From positions 62,001 to 126,000 of the forward strand of contig DWXE01000001.1 in the NCBI GenBank assembly GCA_019119355.1: a stretch of DNA of 64,000 bases. Direction: 5' to 3'. Positions 63,195 to 64,000 of this stretch are shown piece by piece. The notes under the pieces were generated by a model. It worked only from the letters and a program-made list of their open reading frames with translations, was not told the origin of the DNA and ran no database searches. Within the stretch, counting starts at the first letter, position 1. Every line of letters starts with the position of its first letter. The translations under genes were made by a program, and so were the position numbers. Source of the stretch: Candidatus Eisenbergiella merdigallinarum (GTDB lineage: Bacteria; Bacillota; Clostridia; Lachnospirales; Lachnospiraceae).

Positions 63195-63199
63195 AGAAT
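63171..63199 (+). promoter_or_regulatory. Promoter of the DUF512 gene
   Basis: GTGACA (63171-63176), 17 bases, TAGAAT (63194-63199). Confidence 0.6.
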
Positions 63200-63225
63200 T
63201 AGGAAGGAAAAGGAGTACGAATGCG

Positions 63226-64000
63226 ATGAGACAAAGAAAAGGGCATCCTGTCCGATCCGTGGAGGAAGGCAGCATTGCGCAGGAGATGGGAATCGAGGCG
63301 GGAGACAGCCTGCTTTCCGTCAACGGAGAAGACGTGGAGGATATTTTTGACTATCAGTACCTGATTCAGGACGAGTATGTGGAGGTGCTGATCCGAAAGC
63401 CGTCCGGCGAGGAGTGGCTGCTGGAAATCGACAAGGAGGAAGAGGAGGATCTCGGCGTCGTCTTTGAAAACGGCCTGATGGACGACTATCGGTCCTGCTG
63501 CAACAGGTGCATTTTCTGCTTTATCGACCAGATGCCTCCGGGGATGCGGGAAACCCTGTATTTTAAGGACGACGATTCCCGTCTGTCCTTCCTGCAGGGC
63601 AATTATGTGACCCTGACCAACCTTTCGGACCACGATGTGGAGCGGATCATCCGGTACCATCTGTCGCCCATCAACATTTCCTTTCAGACCACGAATCCGC
63701 AGCTGCGCTGCAAAATGCTCAACAACCGGTTCGCGGGGGAGGCGCTCAAAAAGGCCGACCGCCTTTTCGAAGCCGGCATCGAGATGAACGGGCAGATCGT
63801 GCTGTGTAAGGGGATCAACGACGGGGAGGAGCTGGAAAGGAGCATTCGGGACTTAAGCCGCTATCTGCCCTTTCTGCGCAGCGTTTCCGTGGTGCCCGTG
63901 GGGCTTTCCAGATACCGGGAGGGCCTGTATCCTCTGGAGCCCTTCACGAAGGAGGACGCGCAGAAGGTCCTGGAACAGATCCACGGATGGCAGGAAAAGC
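63226..64000 (+). CDS. DUF512 radical-SAM protein with N-terminal PDZ-like domain, 3' truncated by window edge
   Basis: The visible 258 residues begin MRQRKGHPVRSVEEGSIAQEMG, a short PDZ-like domain (about 1-70: GIEAGDSLLSVNGEDV). A radical-SAM type cluster motif CxxxCxxC follows at C91, C95 and C98 (CCNRCIFCFIDQMPPGMR), then YVTLTNLSDHDVERII and INISFQTTNPQLR. This order matches the DUF512 (TIGR03279-type) family of unknown function, common next to GTPase Der genes. The rest, about 190 residues, lies outside the window. An AGGAG box precedes ATG 63226; a competing ATG at 63221 stops after two codons. Confidence 0.88.
   Translation, partial: MRQRKGHPVRSVEEGSIAQEMGIEAGDSLLSVNGEDVEDIFDYQYLIQDEYVEVLIRKPSGEEWLLEIDKEEEEDLGVVFENGLMDDYRSCCNRCIFCFIDQMPPGMRETLYFKDDDSRLSFLQGNYVTLTNLSDHDVERIIRYHLSPINISFQTTNPQLRCKMLNNRFAGEALKKADRLFEAGIEMNGQIVLCKGINDGEELERSIRDLSRYLPFLRSVSVVPVGLSRYREGLYPLEPFTKEDAQKVLEQIHGWQEK

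Overview
The window reads as chromosomal DNA of a GC-rich member of the Clostridia, most likely Lachnospiraceae. The grounds are the split glgC/glgD pair, the two-gene ThrE exporter followed by a DUF6472 peptide, DUF815 and DUF1015 proteins, KtrA/KtrB, a long-form Prs, AGGAGG ribosome binding sites and sigma-A type promoters. This is inferred from gene content; no database search was possible. Genes are packed tightly, many with ATGA start/stop overlaps. Two AT-rich patches (about 27,640-29,220 and 43,530-45,920) differ in base and codon use and look acquired.

Layout: 1-2,325 end of a corrinoid methyltransferase locus (activator ATPase, UroD-like methyltransferase). 2,541-4,885 glgC-glgD. 5,027-7,176 two aldo/keto reductases behind a promoter with a perfect 13-bp dyad. 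7,743-16,396 a long collinear run: pheA, DUF815 ATPase, Ppx/GppA, PPK1, Maf, two HAD phosphatases and an 85-residue protein. 16,443-20,950 (minus) HAD, PHP, ABC-F and aroC. 21,073-27,540 acyltransferase, tgt, yajC, dipeptidase, LacI regulator, a membrane protein and a DUF4097 protein. 27,610-29,216 an AT-rich patch with three apparent gene remnants and a methyltransferase. 29,289-31,791 (minus) the Ktr potassium system. 32,071-36,374 sucrose PTS and hydrolase with twin operators, and a GNAT. 36,531-43,429 branched-chain amino acid and serine genes (leuB, ilvD, ilvB, serC, serA). 43,649-45,920 an ABC exporter whose ATPase carries the tail of an XRE regulator. 46,073-51,391 two small proteins, DUF1015, glgB and MscS. 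51,448-51,520 tRNA-Thr(CGT). 51,661-54,368 aminotransferase, ThrE pair and DUF6472. 54,773-57,163 a large unclassified membrane-anchored protein. 57,411-64,000 MATE, CPBP protease, a degenerate-GGDEF/EAL protein, prs and the start of a DUF512 radical-SAM gene.

Functionally, the window joins carbon storage (glgC, glgD, glgB), phosphate storage and turnover (PPK1, Ppx), amino acid synthesis (pheA, aroC, leuB, ilvBD, serAC), sucrose use and potassium homeostasis. The strongest candidates for something undescribed are the histidine-rich coiled-coil surface protein with its leader (54,434-57,163), the multi-hairpin element at 23,768-23,900, the XRE-ABC fusion, and the direct-repeat control region between prs and the DUF512 gene. 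No CRISPR array, rRNA, intact transposase or phage module was seen.
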